32,610 nucleotides of DNA from Tepidiphilus sp. (GTDB taxonomy: Bacteria > Pseudomonadota > Gammaproteobacteria > Burkholderiales > Rhodocyclaceae). Positions within the stretch are counted from its first letter, which is position 1; every line of letters starts with the position of its first letter. The notes below the pieces were generated by a model. It ran no database searches. It saw only the letters and a list, made by a program, of their open reading frames with translations, and had not been told where the DNA came from. Both the position numbers and the translations under genes were made by a program. Below are positions 6,591-14,666 of the stretch, in pieces. The DNA lies in NCBI GenBank assembly GCA_028684345.1, contig JAQUGB010000003.1, positions 1 through 32,610 on the forward strand. Reading direction: 5' to 3'.

Positions 6591-7979
6591 TTGTTCGTCG
6601 CCCGGAATGGCGTAGCCTTCGGCGCGGTAGCGCTGCAGCTTGTAGCGCAGGGTTCGCTCGGAGATGCCGAGCCGTTCGACCGCGCGCTTGCGCGATCCGC
6701 CCACTTCGCGCAGCACGCGCAGGATGTGCTCGCGCTCGCGCTCGCGCACCGTCTGGGCACTGCCCTCCTCTTCGTGCGCCACGGGAGCGAAGTTCGGCGC
6801 CGCGACTGCCGCTGCCCTCGGTTCTTGCGCTGCTCTGGCCTGCGAGCCCGCGCGCGCAGGCAGGCAGGCGGTGAGCGCCGCGGCGTCGATCGCGTTGCCG
6901 GGGGCGAGGATGAGGGCACGCTGCAAGGTGTTCTCCAGTTCGCGGACGTTGCCGGGCCAATCGTATTGAAGCAAGATTCGTGCCGCCTCGTCGGTAAGCG
7001 TGGCGCCGTTCTTGCCGAAGCGTGCGCCGTGCACGGCGAGAAAGCGCTGCGCGAGCGGCAGGATGTCGCCAGGGCGCTCGCGCAGCGGCGGGATGCGCAA
7101 GGGGAAGACGGCGAGGCGGTAGTAGAGATCCTGGCGGAAGCGCCCGGCGGCGACTTCCGCGGGCAGGTCGCGGTTGGTGGTGGCGAGGATGCGTACGTCG
7201 AGTGGAATCGGCTTGCGCCCGCCGAGGCGCTCGACTTCCTTTTCCTGAAGAACGCGCAGCAGCTTGGCCTGCAACGCGAGCGGCATTTCGGAGATTTCGT
7301 CGAGCAGCAGCGTGCCGTGCTGCGCCTGCTCGAACTTGCCGGGTTGGGCGGTGCCCGCGCCGGTGAAGGCGCCTTTCTCGTGGCCGAAGAGGGTGGCTTC
7401 GAGCAGATGTTCGGGAATGGCGGCGCAGTTGATGGCCACGAACGGCCCGTCGTGCCGCGGGGAATGGCGGTGCAGGAAGCGGGCATAGACTTCCTTGCCC
7501 ACGCCCGATTCGCCTTCGAGGAGCACGGTGGCGTCGGTCTGGGCCACGCGCTCGGCCAGTTGCAGCAGCTGGCGGCTGGCGGGGTCGGCGGCGACGAGTT
7601 CGTCGTCTCCGCCGGGCTGGGCGTACTTGCGCACGAGGGAGAGGAGCGCCGTCGGCTCGAAGGGCTTGAGGAGGAATTCGCAAGCGCCGCCGCGCATGGC
7701 GGCCACGGCGCTGGCGACGTCGCCATAGGCGGTCATGATGGCCACCGGCAGCTGCGGCAGCCGCCGGCGCACGGCCTCGAGCACTTCGAGCCCGTTCATG
7801 GGGGACATTTTGAGGTCGGTGAGCACCATGGCCAACGCTTCGTGCTCGAGCGCGGCGAGCGCTTCGGGGCCGGAGCCGACGGCGATGGGGCGGTAGCCGC
7901 CCACTTCCAGCGTGAGCGCGACGGCGTCGCGCAGGTTCGCGTCGTCCTCGACGATGAGGATCGGCAGCGGTTCGCTCAT
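6585..7979 (-). CDS. fleR: Sigma-54-dependent response regulator, FleR/FlrC type
   Basis: A 464-residue NtrC-family activator. Residues 1-118 are a receiver domain with acidic pocket D12/D13, phosphoacceptor D55 (VLTDLKM), T83 and K105. Residues about 127-360 are a sigma-54 interaction AAA+ domain with Walker A GESGVGKE (156-163), the GAFTGA loop (203-208) that contacts sigma-54, Walker B LLLDEISEM and the R-finger region. The C-terminus (about 420-460) is a Fis-type helix-turn-helix (RKRAVERLGISERTLRYKLQ). In Pseudomonas and Vibrio the FleSR/FlrBC pair turns on mid-class flagellar genes. It overlaps fleS by four bases. The exact sigma-54 site ahead of fliK is a natural target. Family assignment is firm; the symbol is by analogy and context. 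Confidence 0.88.
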   Translation of the reverse strand: MSEPLPILIVEDDANLRDAVALTLEVGGYRPIAVGSGPEALAALEHEALAMVLTDLKMSPMNGLEVLEAVRRRLPQLPVAIMTAYGDVASAVAAMRGGACEFLLKPFEPTALLSLVRKYAQPGGDDELVAADPASRQLLQLAERVAQTDATVLLEGESGVGKEVYARFLHRHSPRHDGPFVAINCAAIPEHLLEATLFGHEKGAFTGAGTAQPGKFEQAQHGTLLLDEISEMPLALQAKLLRVLQEKEVERLGGRKPIPLDVRILATTNRDLPAEVAAGRFRQDLYYRLAVFPLRIPPLRERPGDILPLAQRFLAVHGARFGKNGATLTDEAARILLQYDWPGNVRELENTLQRALILAPGNAIDAAALTACLPARAGSQARAAQEPRAAAVAAPNFAPVAHEEEGSAQTVREREREHILRVLREVGGSRKRAVERLGISERTLRYKLQRYRAEGYAIPGDEQC

Positions 7980-9100
7980 GCGTCCTCCATTGGCGGTGGG
8001 GAAAGCGGCAGCGAGAGCACGAAGCGGCTGCCCTCGCCGGGGCGGGAGAAGGCTTCGATGTCACCGCCGTGCGCCCGTGCCACGCCGCGGGCGATCGCCA
8101 GCCCCAGTCCCGTGCCTTCGCTGCGGGTGGTGAAAAACGGTTCGAAAATGCGCTCCAGTGTGTCGGCGGCGATGCCGGGGCCCTCGTCGCGCACGACGAG
8201 ATGCACCCGATCCCCCTCGCGTTCCCCTTCGAGGCGCACCGTGCCGCCTTCGGAAATGGCCTGCAGGGCGTTCTCCAGCAGATTGGTGAGGGCTCCGGCG
8301 AGCGCCTTGGCATCCCCCTGGACCCAGGCGCCGGCGAGGGGTTCCACGGCGCCTTCGAGCCGGGCGCGTTTGGCGGCAGCAAGCGGTTCGAGGGCGTGCA
8401 GTGTCTCGCGGGCAAGCGGCTCCAGCGCCACCGGCCTGCGCGCGCCGCCTTCGCCGCGTGCGAAGAGCAGCATGTCGCCGATGAGCCGTTCGAGGTGGCG
8501 CAGCCGCTCCTGCGCCCGCTCGGCGAGCTGGGCGCGGCGCTCGGGCGGCAGTTCGCCGGCGGCGAGGTTGCCGACGTAGAGCATGGCGGCGGCCAGCGGC
8601 GTGCGCAGCTGGTGCGCGAGCGCCGCCACCATTTCGCCCATGGCGGCGAGCCGAAGGTTGCGCTCCATCGCCTGGCGCAGGCGGTGCGCTTCGGTGACGT
8701 CGTGCAGCAGCAGGAGCCGCCCGCCGTGGGCGGCGAGATCGGCCCCGGAGAGGTTGAGCCGGCGGGCCGACCCGTCGGGCAAGGGCAACTCCACTTCCTG
8801 CGGCGTGTCGGTCGGCCGGAGCGTGGCGGCGAGTTCCGCCCACGCGCGCCCTTCCGGTTCGAGGCCGGGCCACAACGCCTTGGCCGCCCGGTTTGCCTGC
8901 ACGACGCGGTCTTGGGCATCGAGCACCAGCACGCCGGCCGGCAACGCCTGCAGCAGCACTTCCAGTCGCTCGGAGAGCATCCGGGCGCGCGCCTGCAGCG
9001 CCTCGTAAGACCGCGTGAGCGCGTCGGAGGCGCGGGCGAACTGCTCGAAGGCAAGGGCGAGCTGTTCGGGCGTGAGCGAGGCGGCGGAATCGGCGGTCAT
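7976..9100 (-). CDS. fleS: Cytoplasmic sensor histidine kinase, FleS/FlrB type
   Basis: A 374-residue kinase without membrane segments, as in FleS/FlrB. Residues about 45-140 form a PAS-like domain (PAGVLVLDAQDRVVQANRAA). The dimerisation domain carries the phosphorylated histidine in LAHQLRTPLAAAML (H163). The ATP-binding domain shows the N box LTNLLENALQAISEG, the G1 box DEGPGIAADTLE, FEPFFTT and GTGLGLAIARG. It should phosphorylate the receiver of the adjacent FleR, with which it overlaps by four bases. The start ATG lacks a strong ribosome site (AAGAAACC upstream), and a TATAGT box ends only nine bases before it, so translation may begin on a nearly leaderless transcript or the promoter may lie further up. 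The input signal is unknown. Confidence 0.88.
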   Translation of the reverse strand: MTADSAASLTPEQLALAFEQFARASDALTRSYEALQARARMLSERLEVLLQALPAGVLVLDAQDRVVQANRAAKALWPGLEPEGRAWAELAATLRPTDTPQEVELPLPDGSARRLNLSGADLAAHGGRLLLLHDVTEAHRLRQAMERNLRLAAMGEMVAALAHQLRTPLAAAMLYVGNLAAGELPPERRAQLAERAQERLRHLERLIGDMLLFARGEGGARRPVALEPLARETLHALEPLAAAKRARLEGAVEPLAGAWVQGDAKALAGALTNLLENALQAISEGGTVRLEGEREGDRVHLVVRDEGPGIAADTLERIFEPFFTTRSEGTGLGLAIARGVARAHGGDIEAFSRPGEGSRFVLSLPLSPPPMEDA

Positions 9101-9234
9101 GGTTTCTTACTATACGCGAAAGCGGCGGCGGCAGGAATTGCCGGCGGTTTTTGCCGCTATTTCCGCGACGGCTTGCCGCCCGACGCGCGATAATGCAGCA
9201 TGAGACCGTTGCCCCTACGGCAGGAGAAGACATC
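9101..9234. promoter_or_regulatory. Divergent regulatory region between fleS and fliF
   Basis: This 134-base gap must hold promoters for fleS-fleR (minus) and fliF onward (plus). Visible elements are TATAGT on the minus strand (9109-9114), GATAAT on the plus strand (9189-9194), an inverted repeat CGGCA-N5-TGCCG (9129-9143), and three TTGCCG copies at 9138, 9151 and 9173. No -35 boxes of good quality and no sigma-54 -24/-12 pair with correct spacing were found. The TTGCCG series could be an operator for a flagellar master regulator, but that is speculation. Confidence 0.35.
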
Positions 9235-10929
9235 ATGGCCGAGGCCGATACGACGCTGAACGCACGAGCCCCCACCCCGGCACGCTTGCCGCCGGCGCTG
9301 ACGAACCTGATCGAGCGCATCGGGGCGCTCAGCCTGCAGCAGAAACTCGCCGCCGGCGCGGCGCTCGCCCTGGCGATCGCCCTCATCGCGGGGCTGCTCT
9401 TGTGGTCCAAGCCCGCCGACTATGCCGTGCTCTTCTCCAACCTGGACGAACGCGACGGCGGGGCGATCATCACCTCGCTGCAGCAGATGAACGTGCCGTA
9501 TCGCTTTTCCGACAACGGCAGCGCCATCCTCGTGCCCTCTTCCCAGGTGCACGACCTGCGCCTGCGACTGGCGGCGCAGGGGCTGCCGCGCGGCGGCAAC
9601 GTCGGTTTCGAGCTGATGGACAATCAAAAGCTGGGCATCACCCAGTTCGCCGAGCAGATCAACTACCAGCGCGCGGTGGAAGGGGAACTCGCGCGCACGA
9701 TCCAGAACATCGGCGCGGTGTCGGCCGCGCGCGTGCATCTGGCCATTCCCAAGAAGACGGGCTTCCTGCGCGACAAGGAAAAACCCGCGGCCTCCGTGAT
9801 GGTGACGCTACGCCCCGGCCGGGTGCTGGACGAAGCGCAGATCGCCGGCATCGTCCACCTCGTGAGCTCCAGCGTACCCGAGCTCACGCCCGATCGCGTC
9901 ACCGTGGTCGACCAGTCCGGCAACCTCCTCACCCGCTCGCCGAATCAGAACAAGGGCGATCTCGATGCCAAGCAGTTGGCTTTCATCCAGGAGATGGAAG
10001 CGTCCTACGTTCGACGCGTCGAATCCATCCTCGAACCCATCGTCGGGGCGGGCAACTTCAAGGCGCAGGTGGCCGTCGACGTCGATTTCAACCAGACGGA
10101 ACTCACGAGCGAATCCTACCGTCCCAATCCGGCGCCGGATCAGGCGATCCGCAGCCAGCGCATCGAAGAGCGCTACGGCGGCGAGCAGGTGCCGCAGGGC
10201 GTGCCGGGCGCGCTCACCAACCAGCCGCCGGTGCCGGCCACCGCGCCCATCACCACGCCGGAAGTCGGACAGGGCGCTGCCGCCACCGCTGCCGCCGCCG
10301 GCGGGGGCAGGCGCGAGCGCACCGCCACGATCAACTACGAGCTCGACCGCACGATCCAGCACACGAAAAAAGCGCTCGGCGAGGTGCGCCGCCTCACGGT
10401 GGCCGTGGTCATCAACCAGAAGACCGAGACCACGCGCGAAGGCGTCAAGACCATCCCTTCGGACGAAGAGCTCGCCCAGCTGGAGAAATTGGTGCAGAAT
10501 GCAGTGGGGCTCAACCCGACGCGCGGCGACAGCATCACCGTCTCCGGGGCGCTCTTCGCCGGCAAGGTGGAAGAAATTCCTCCGCCCTGGTGGAAACGCC
10601 TGTGGAGCGATCCGGTCATGGTCGAACTGGTCCGCGAAGCTCTGCGTTACCTGCTGCTGGCCGTGGCTCTGGCGATCGTCTATTTCGGCGTGATCCGGCC
10701 GCTCGTGCGCACCGCAACCACCAAGGCGGAGAGGGAAGAAGTGCAAAGCGCCCCTCGAGCTGCGGCCGCCGAGTCCGAAGAGGAAGGGGCGATCGTGCAG
10801 CTGGGCGGCGTTTCACCCGCCGCGCCTTTCGAACGCAAGCTCGCCGAGCTGCGCCGCATCGCCCAGAACGATCCGAAGCTGCTCGCCAACCTGATCAAAG
10901 AGTGGCTCGGAGCCACGGAGAAACGCTGA
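9235..10929 (+). CDS. fliF: Flagellar MS-ring protein FliF
   Basis: A 564-residue FliF, the inner-membrane ring on which the basal body is built. Membrane helices lie near residues 40-60 (LAAGAALALAIALIAGLLLW) and near 460-485 (YLLLAVALAIVYFGV). The periplasmic ring-building motifs between them include PADYAVLFSNLDERDGGAI and VSAARVHLAIPKKTGFLRD. The last residues (FERKLAELRRIAQNDPKLLA) form the FliG-binding tail. The track's longer ORF starts at 9151, but the ATG at 9235 has AGGAGA seven bases upstream and yields a typical length; an in-frame ATG at 9193 is a less likely alternative. fliG begins two bases after the stop. A Gly/Ala-rich linker lies near residue 350. Confidence 0.95.
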   Translation: MAEADTTLNARAPTPARLPPALTNLIERIGALSLQQKLAAGAALALAIALIAGLLLWSKPADYAVLFSNLDERDGGAIITSLQQMNVPYRFSDNGSAILVPSSQVHDLRLRLAAQGLPRGGNVGFELMDNQKLGITQFAEQINYQRAVEGELARTIQNIGAVSAARVHLAIPKKTGFLRDKEKPAASVMVTLRPGRVLDEAQIAGIVHLVSSSVPELTPDRVTVVDQSGNLLTRSPNQNKGDLDAKQLAFIQEMEASYVRRVESILEPIVGAGNFKAQVAVDVDFNQTELTSESYRPNPAPDQAIRSQRIEERYGGEQVPQGVPGALTNQPPVPATAPITTPEVGQGAAATAAAAGGGRRERTATINYELDRTIQHTKKALGEVRRLTVAVVINQKTETTREGVKTIPSDEELAQLEKLVQNAVGLNPTRGDSITVSGALFAGKVEEIPPPWWKRLWSDPVMVELVREALRYLLLAVALAIVYFGVIRPLVRTATTKAEREEVQSAPRAAAAESEEEGAIVQLGGVSPAAPFERKLAELRRIAQNDPKLLANLIKEWLGATEKR

Positions 10930-10930
10930 G

Positions 10931-11929
10931 ATGAGCGAGGACCCCGTCGAACGCGCCGCCTTATTGCTGCTCTCGCTCGGCCCGGCCGAAGCGGCCGAGG
11001 TCTTGAAGAATCTCGGCCCCAAGGAGGTGCAGAAACTGGGCACCGTCATGGCCTCACTGCCGCCCAAACCACGCGAGGAAGTGGAAGAGGTGCTCGACGA
11101 GGCCATCCAATACGTACAACGCGGGGCCCCGATCGAGCCCGATCCGGACAAGATCCGCGAGATGCTCACCCAGGCGCTGGGCGACGACAAGGCGAGTCAC
11201 ATCATCGCCCGCATCATGCAGGGCTCGGACACCGCCGCGATCGAGAGCCTGAAATGGCTCGACCCGGCCACCGCGGCCGATCTCATCAAGAACGAGCATC
11301 CGCAGATCATCGCCACCATCCTGGTCCATCTCGAATTCGATCAGGCAGCGGAGATCCTCAAGCACTTCCCCGAGCGCCTGCGCAACGAGGTGATTCTGCG
11401 CATCGCCACCCTCGAAGGCGTCCAACCCCTGGCGCTCAAGGAACTCAACGAGGCGCTCGGAAATCTCCTCGCCAACGCCGCTTCCAGCACCAAGAGCAAG
11501 GCGATGGGCGGCGTGCGGCACGTGGCCGAGATCCTCAACTTCGCCGGGGCACAGCTGGAGAACGAAGTCATCGAGGCGGTGCGCGAATACGATCCGGATC
11601 TGGCACAGAAAATCCTCGACGAGATGTTCGTCTTCGAGAACCTCATCGACATGGACGATCGCAGCCTGCAGACGGTGTTGCGCGAGGTGCAGAACGACCA
11701 GCTCGTCATCGCCCTCAAGGGCGCCTCACAGCAGCTGCGCGAGAAAGTCTTCAGGAACATGTCCCAACGCGCCGCCGAGATGCTGCGCGAGGATCTCGAA
11801 GCCAAAGGGCCGGTGCGTGTGTCCGAGGTCGAGGCGGCGCAGAAGGAGATCCTCAAGATTGTGCGGCGTCTGGCCGAAGAAGGAACGATCATGATGCCCG
11901 GTAAGGGCGGCGAAGAAGGGTTCATATGA
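10931..11929 (+). CDS. fliG: Flagellar motor switch protein FliG
   Basis: A 332-residue FliG, the rotor protein that meets the stator and reverses rotation. The N-terminal domain binds FliF, the middle domain carries the conserved ADLIKNEHPQIIATILVHLE, and the C-terminal torque domain has ILDEMFVFENLIDMDDRSLQ followed by the charged helix that contacts MotA. Length and motifs are standard. Its start follows the fliF stop by one base, and GGAG lies 9-12 bases upstream, indicating coupled translation from the fliF operon. The gene also supplies the likely docking face for the YcgR-type PilZ protein encoded at 4714. Confidence 0.96.
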   Translation: MSEDPVERAALLLLSLGPAEAAEVLKNLGPKEVQKLGTVMASLPPKPREEVEEVLDEAIQYVQRGAPIEPDPDKIREMLTQALGDDKASHIIARIMQGSDTAAIESLKWLDPATAADLIKNEHPQIIATILVHLEFDQAAEILKHFPERLRNEVILRIATLEGVQPLALKELNEALGNLLANAASSTKSKAMGGVRHVAEILNFAGAQLENEVIEAVREYDPDLAQKILDEMFVFENLIDMDDRSLQTVLREVQNDQLVIALKGASQQLREKVFRNMSQRAAEMLREDLEAKGPVRVSEVEAAQKEILKIVRRLAEEGTIMMPGKGGEEGFI

Positions 11930-11946
11930 CCCTGGGAGCAGTGTGA

Positions 11947-12753
11947 GTGGCGATCGACCGTCATCAGGCCACCGGCCTCTACCGTCCCTGGCAGCCGCCT
12001 TCCTTCGATGAGGCGGAAAACCGGCGCGAGCAGCTGCCGGTCGGCGCAGAAGCGACGCGCCAAGGGGTGCAGCTGCCCACGGTCGAGGAACTCGAGACCC
12101 TCTACGAACAAAGCCGCCGCGAAGGGTTCGCCGCCGGCCATGAGGAAGGGTTTGCCGCCGGCCACGCCGAAGGCCTCGCCCAAGGGCAGGAAGAAGGCCG
12201 GCGCCAGGGCCATCAAGAGGGCTACGCCAAGGGCGAGGCCGAAGGGCGGACCCAGGGGGAAGCCCGGGCCCGGGCGCAGTACGAGGCGCAATGGCAACAA
12301 CGCCTAGCGCTGGCCAACTCCCTGATCGAAGGGCTGGAGCACCTGGCGGAACGCACGCGCGAGACTCTGGCCGAGGAGATCGCCGCGCTCGCCGTCGAAA
12401 TCGCGCGCCACGTGCTGCAGGACGAACTGCGCACTTCGCCCGAACGCATCGTCTCCCTCGTGCGCCGCCTGCTCGAAGAAGAGGGCGCGCCACATCTCAC
12501 GATTCGCCTTCACCCCGAGGATCTTTCTCTGGTGCGAGAGGGGCTCGACGCCGAACTCGCCAAGGGGGGCCACCGGCTCATCGCCGATGCCTCGATCGCG
12601 CGCGGCGGCTGTCTCGTCGAATCCGATTCCCACGTGATCGATGCCACCCTGCCCAGCCGCTGGCGCCGACTCGTCGCCCGTCTCTGGCCAGAGAGCGCCC
12701 ACTGGGAAGAAGAAACCCACATGCCGGATGACGCGCGGGAAGGTGCCCCATGA
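11947..12753 (+). CDS. fliH: Flagellar export ATPase regulator FliH
   Basis: A 268-residue FliH, the dimeric stalk that holds the FliI ATPase inactive and anchors it to the C ring and FlhA. The N-terminal tryptophan motif ([10 protein letters not shown], about 11-20) matches the FlhA/FliN-contacting segment. Residues about 60-100 are a GxxxG glycine-repeat helix ([18 protein letters not shown] and similar units), a hallmark of FliH. The C-terminal half (about 115-250) is the FliI-binding V-ATPase-E-like domain. The start is a GTG at 11947, with GGGAG upstream; no ATG fits. The stop overlaps the fliI start by four bases. Confidence 0.93.
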   Translation: MAIDRHQATGLYRPWQPPSFDEAENRREQLPVGAEATRQGVQLPTVEELETLYEQSRREGFAAGHEEGFAAGHAEGLAQGQEEGRRQGHQEGYAKGEAEGRTQGEARARAQYEAQWQQRLALANSLIEGLEHLAERTRETLAEEIAALAVEIARHVLQDELRTSPERIVSLVRRLLEEEGAPHLTIRLHPEDLSLVREGLDAELAKGGHRLIADASIARGGCLVESDSHVIDATLPSRWRRLVARLWPESAHWEEETHMPDDAREGAP

Positions 12754-14150
12754 GCGAGACCGAAGCGCTCGTCCTCGATCCCTTGCAGCAACGCCTGCGC
12801 ACCTGGCGCGAGGCATTGCGCCACACGCCGGCCTTCACCAAAGCCGGGCGACTCGTGCGCATCAACGGCCTGGTGATGGAAACCATGGGCCTCAAGCTGC
12901 CGCTGGGGGCGAGCTGCCGCATCGAAACCCCCACGGGCGGCAGCGTGGAAGCGGAGGTGGTGGGTTTCCAGGGGGACAAGCTCTTTCTCATGCCCACCGA
13001 GGAGGTCTATGGCCTCGCCCCGGGGGCGCGGGTCCTGCCGCCCGAACCGCCGCCCATTCCGCTGCATGCCGACGAGCTTCCCGAAACCCCTTCGCCCGAT
13101 CGCGCCAAGCACCTCCCCGCCGGGGAAGCGTTGCTGGGGCGCGTGGTCGATGCCGCGGGGCGTCCGCTCGACGGCAAGGGGCCGCTTGCCGGCGCCACGC
13201 TGCGCCCGCTCTTCGCCCCGCCGATCAATCCGCTCGCCCGCACGCCCATCGACACGCCGCTCGACGTGGGCATCCGCGCGATCAACGCGCTGCTCACCGT
13301 CGGAAGGGGTCAGCGGCTGGGGCTCTTCGCCGGCTCGGGGGTGGGGAAATCGGTGCTCATCGGCATGATGGCGCGCTTCACCGTGGCCGAGGTGATTGTC
13401 GTGGGGCTGATCGGCGAGCGCGGCCGGGAAGTGAAGGAATTCATCGAACAAAACCTCGGCCCCGAGGGGCTCGCGCGGGCCGTGGTGGTGGCTGCCCCCG
13501 CCGACGTGAGCCCGCTTTTGCGGCTGCAAGGCGCGGCCTATGCCACGGCGATCGCCGAGCAGTTCCGCGACGAAGGCCGCCACGTGCTCCTCATCATGGA
13601 TTCCCTCACCCGCTACGCCATGGCGCAGCGCGAGATCGCGCTCGCCGTGGGCGAGCCGCCGGTGACCAAGGGTTATCCCCCCTCGGTGTTCGCCCGGCTT
13701 CCCTCTCTCGTCGAGCGAACCGGGAATGGTGCCGACAATCAAGGTTCGATTACAGCATTTTATACGGTACTCACCGAGGGCGACGACCAGCAGGATCCGA
13801 TCGCCGACGCCGCCCGCGCCATTCTCGACGGTCACTTCGTGCTCTCGCGTGCGCTCGCCGACAGCGGTCACTACCCGGCCATCGACATCGAACAGTCGAT
13901 CTCGCGCGTGATGCCCCAGGTGGTGAGCGAAGAACACCTCGCGCTCGCCCGCCGTTTCAAGAAACTCTGGTCGCGCTACCAGCGCGCCCGGGATCTCATC
14001 GCCGTGGGGGCCTACCAGCCCGGCGCCGACGTCGAGCTCGACGAAGCGGTACGACGCCAGCCGGCGATGGCCGCTTTCCTGCAACAGGGCATGAACGAAT
14101 GCGTGTCCTTTACCGAGGCCTGCGAAGGCTTGCGCCGCGTGCTCGCCTGA
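12750..14150 (+). CDS. fliI: Flagellum-specific export ATPase FliI
   Basis: A 466-residue F1-beta-like ATPase that feeds substrates to the flagellar type III export gate. Walker A is AGSGVGKS (194-201), followed by [19 protein letters not shown] and Walker [21 protein letters not shown]. The conserved [18 protein letters not shown] and the C-terminal domain ending in [11 protein letters not shown] are present. The N-terminal ~30 residues provide the FliH-binding segment. The four-base overlap with fliH suggests matched expression with its regulator. No missing catalytic residues were seen. Confidence 0.96.
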   Translation: MSETEALVLDPLQQRLRTWREALRHTPAFTKAGRLVRINGLVMETMGLKLPLGASCRIETPTGGSVEAEVVGFQGDKLFLMPTEEVYGLAPGARVLPPEPPPIPLHADELPETPSPDRAKHLPAGEALLGRVVDAAGRPLDGKGPLAGATLRPLFAPPINPLARTPIDTPLDVGIRAINALLTVGRGQRLGLFAGSGVGKSVLIGMMARFTVAEVIVVGLIGERGREVKEFIEQNLGPEGLARAVVVAAPADVSPLLRLQGAAYATAIAEQFRDEGRHVLLIMDSLTRYAMAQREIALAVGEPPVTKGYPPSVFARLPSLVERTGNGADNQGSITAFYTVLTEGDDQQDPIADAARAILDGHFVLSRALADSGHYPAIDIEQSISRVMPQVVSEEHLALARRFKKLWSRYQRARDLIAVGAYQPGADVELDEAVRRQPAMAAFLQQGMNECVSFTEACEGLRRVLA

Positions 14151-14163
14151 AAGGAAAGCTCCC

Positions 14164-14610
14164 ATGAGCAAGAACCGGTTCCGCATGTTGCGTGAGCTGA
14201 TGCAGCGGCAGGAGGACGAAGCGGCCGAAGCGATGGGCGCCTGTATCCGCCGCCATCGCGACGCGGAGGAAAAACGTGATCTGCTCGAACGTTTTCGTAG
14301 CGAATACGAAGAAAAACTGCGCCAGGCGCTGCGCGACGCGGCCCCGCCCGAGCTCATCGTCAACCACCGCGGTTTTCTGGCGCGGCTCGACGAAGCGCTC
14401 ATGCTACAGCACGAAGAGCTCGAGCGCCTGAGGCATCTGCTCGAAGAATCGCGCCGCGCGTGGCTGGCGGCGCGCACCCGTCGCCGCGCTTTCGAAGTGC
14501 TGGAAGCGCGCGCCGATGCCGAAGCGATGGCCCAGGCAGAACGGCTGGCACAGAAAGCACTCGATGAACATGCGACACAGAATCATCTGCGCCGTGAACG
14601 AGAATTCTGA
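14164..14610 (+). CDS. fliJ: Flagellar export protein FliJ
   Basis: A 148-residue, almost wholly coiled-coil protein, thirteen bases after fliI, in the usual fliJ position. The composition is rich in Arg/Glu/Ala heptads (FRMLRELMQRQEDEAAEAMG; EELERLRHLLEESRRAWLAA). FliJ inserts in the FliI hexamer like the gamma subunit of F1 and connects it to FlhA. AAAGGAAAG precedes the ATG. It ends just four bases before a sigma-54 promoter, so the fliF-fliJ and fliK-fliN blocks appear to be separable transcription units. Confidence 0.88.
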   Translation: MSKNRFRMLRELMQRQEDEAAEAMGACIRRHRDAEEKRDLLERFRSEYEEKLRQALRDAAPPELIVNHRGFLARLDEALMLQHEELERLRHLLEESRRAWLAARTRRRAFEVLEARADAEAMAQAERLAQKALDEHATQNHLRREREF

Positions 14611-14614
14611 ACTC

Positions 14615-14630
14615 TGGCACCCTTTTTGCT
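14615..14630 (+). promoter_or_regulatory. Sigma-54 promoter upstream of fliK
   Basis: TGGCAC-CCTTT-TTGCT matches the sigma-54 consensus TGGCAC-N5-TTGCW at every defined position, with correct GG/GC spacing. The transcription start is expected near 14641, leaving a 26-base leader to the fliK ATG. It lies in the 56-base fliJ-fliK gap. The FleR-type activator encoded at 6585 is the obvious candidate to drive it. Other sigma-54-like sequences in the window failed on spacing. Confidence 0.85.
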
Positions 14631-14666
14631 CATGTTCAGTCGTCATCGCCCTCTCGGGAGTGTTTC

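Noticed and set aside
6591-8579. 662-residue plus-strand ORF antisense to fleR and fleS
   Set aside because: The minus strand encodes complete receiver, AAA+ and kinase motifs; the plus ORF has no recognisable domain.
9120-9145. Possible sigma-54 site GGCGGCAGGAATTGCC ahead of fliF
   Set aside because: GG to GC spacing is off by one and the -24 box is poor.
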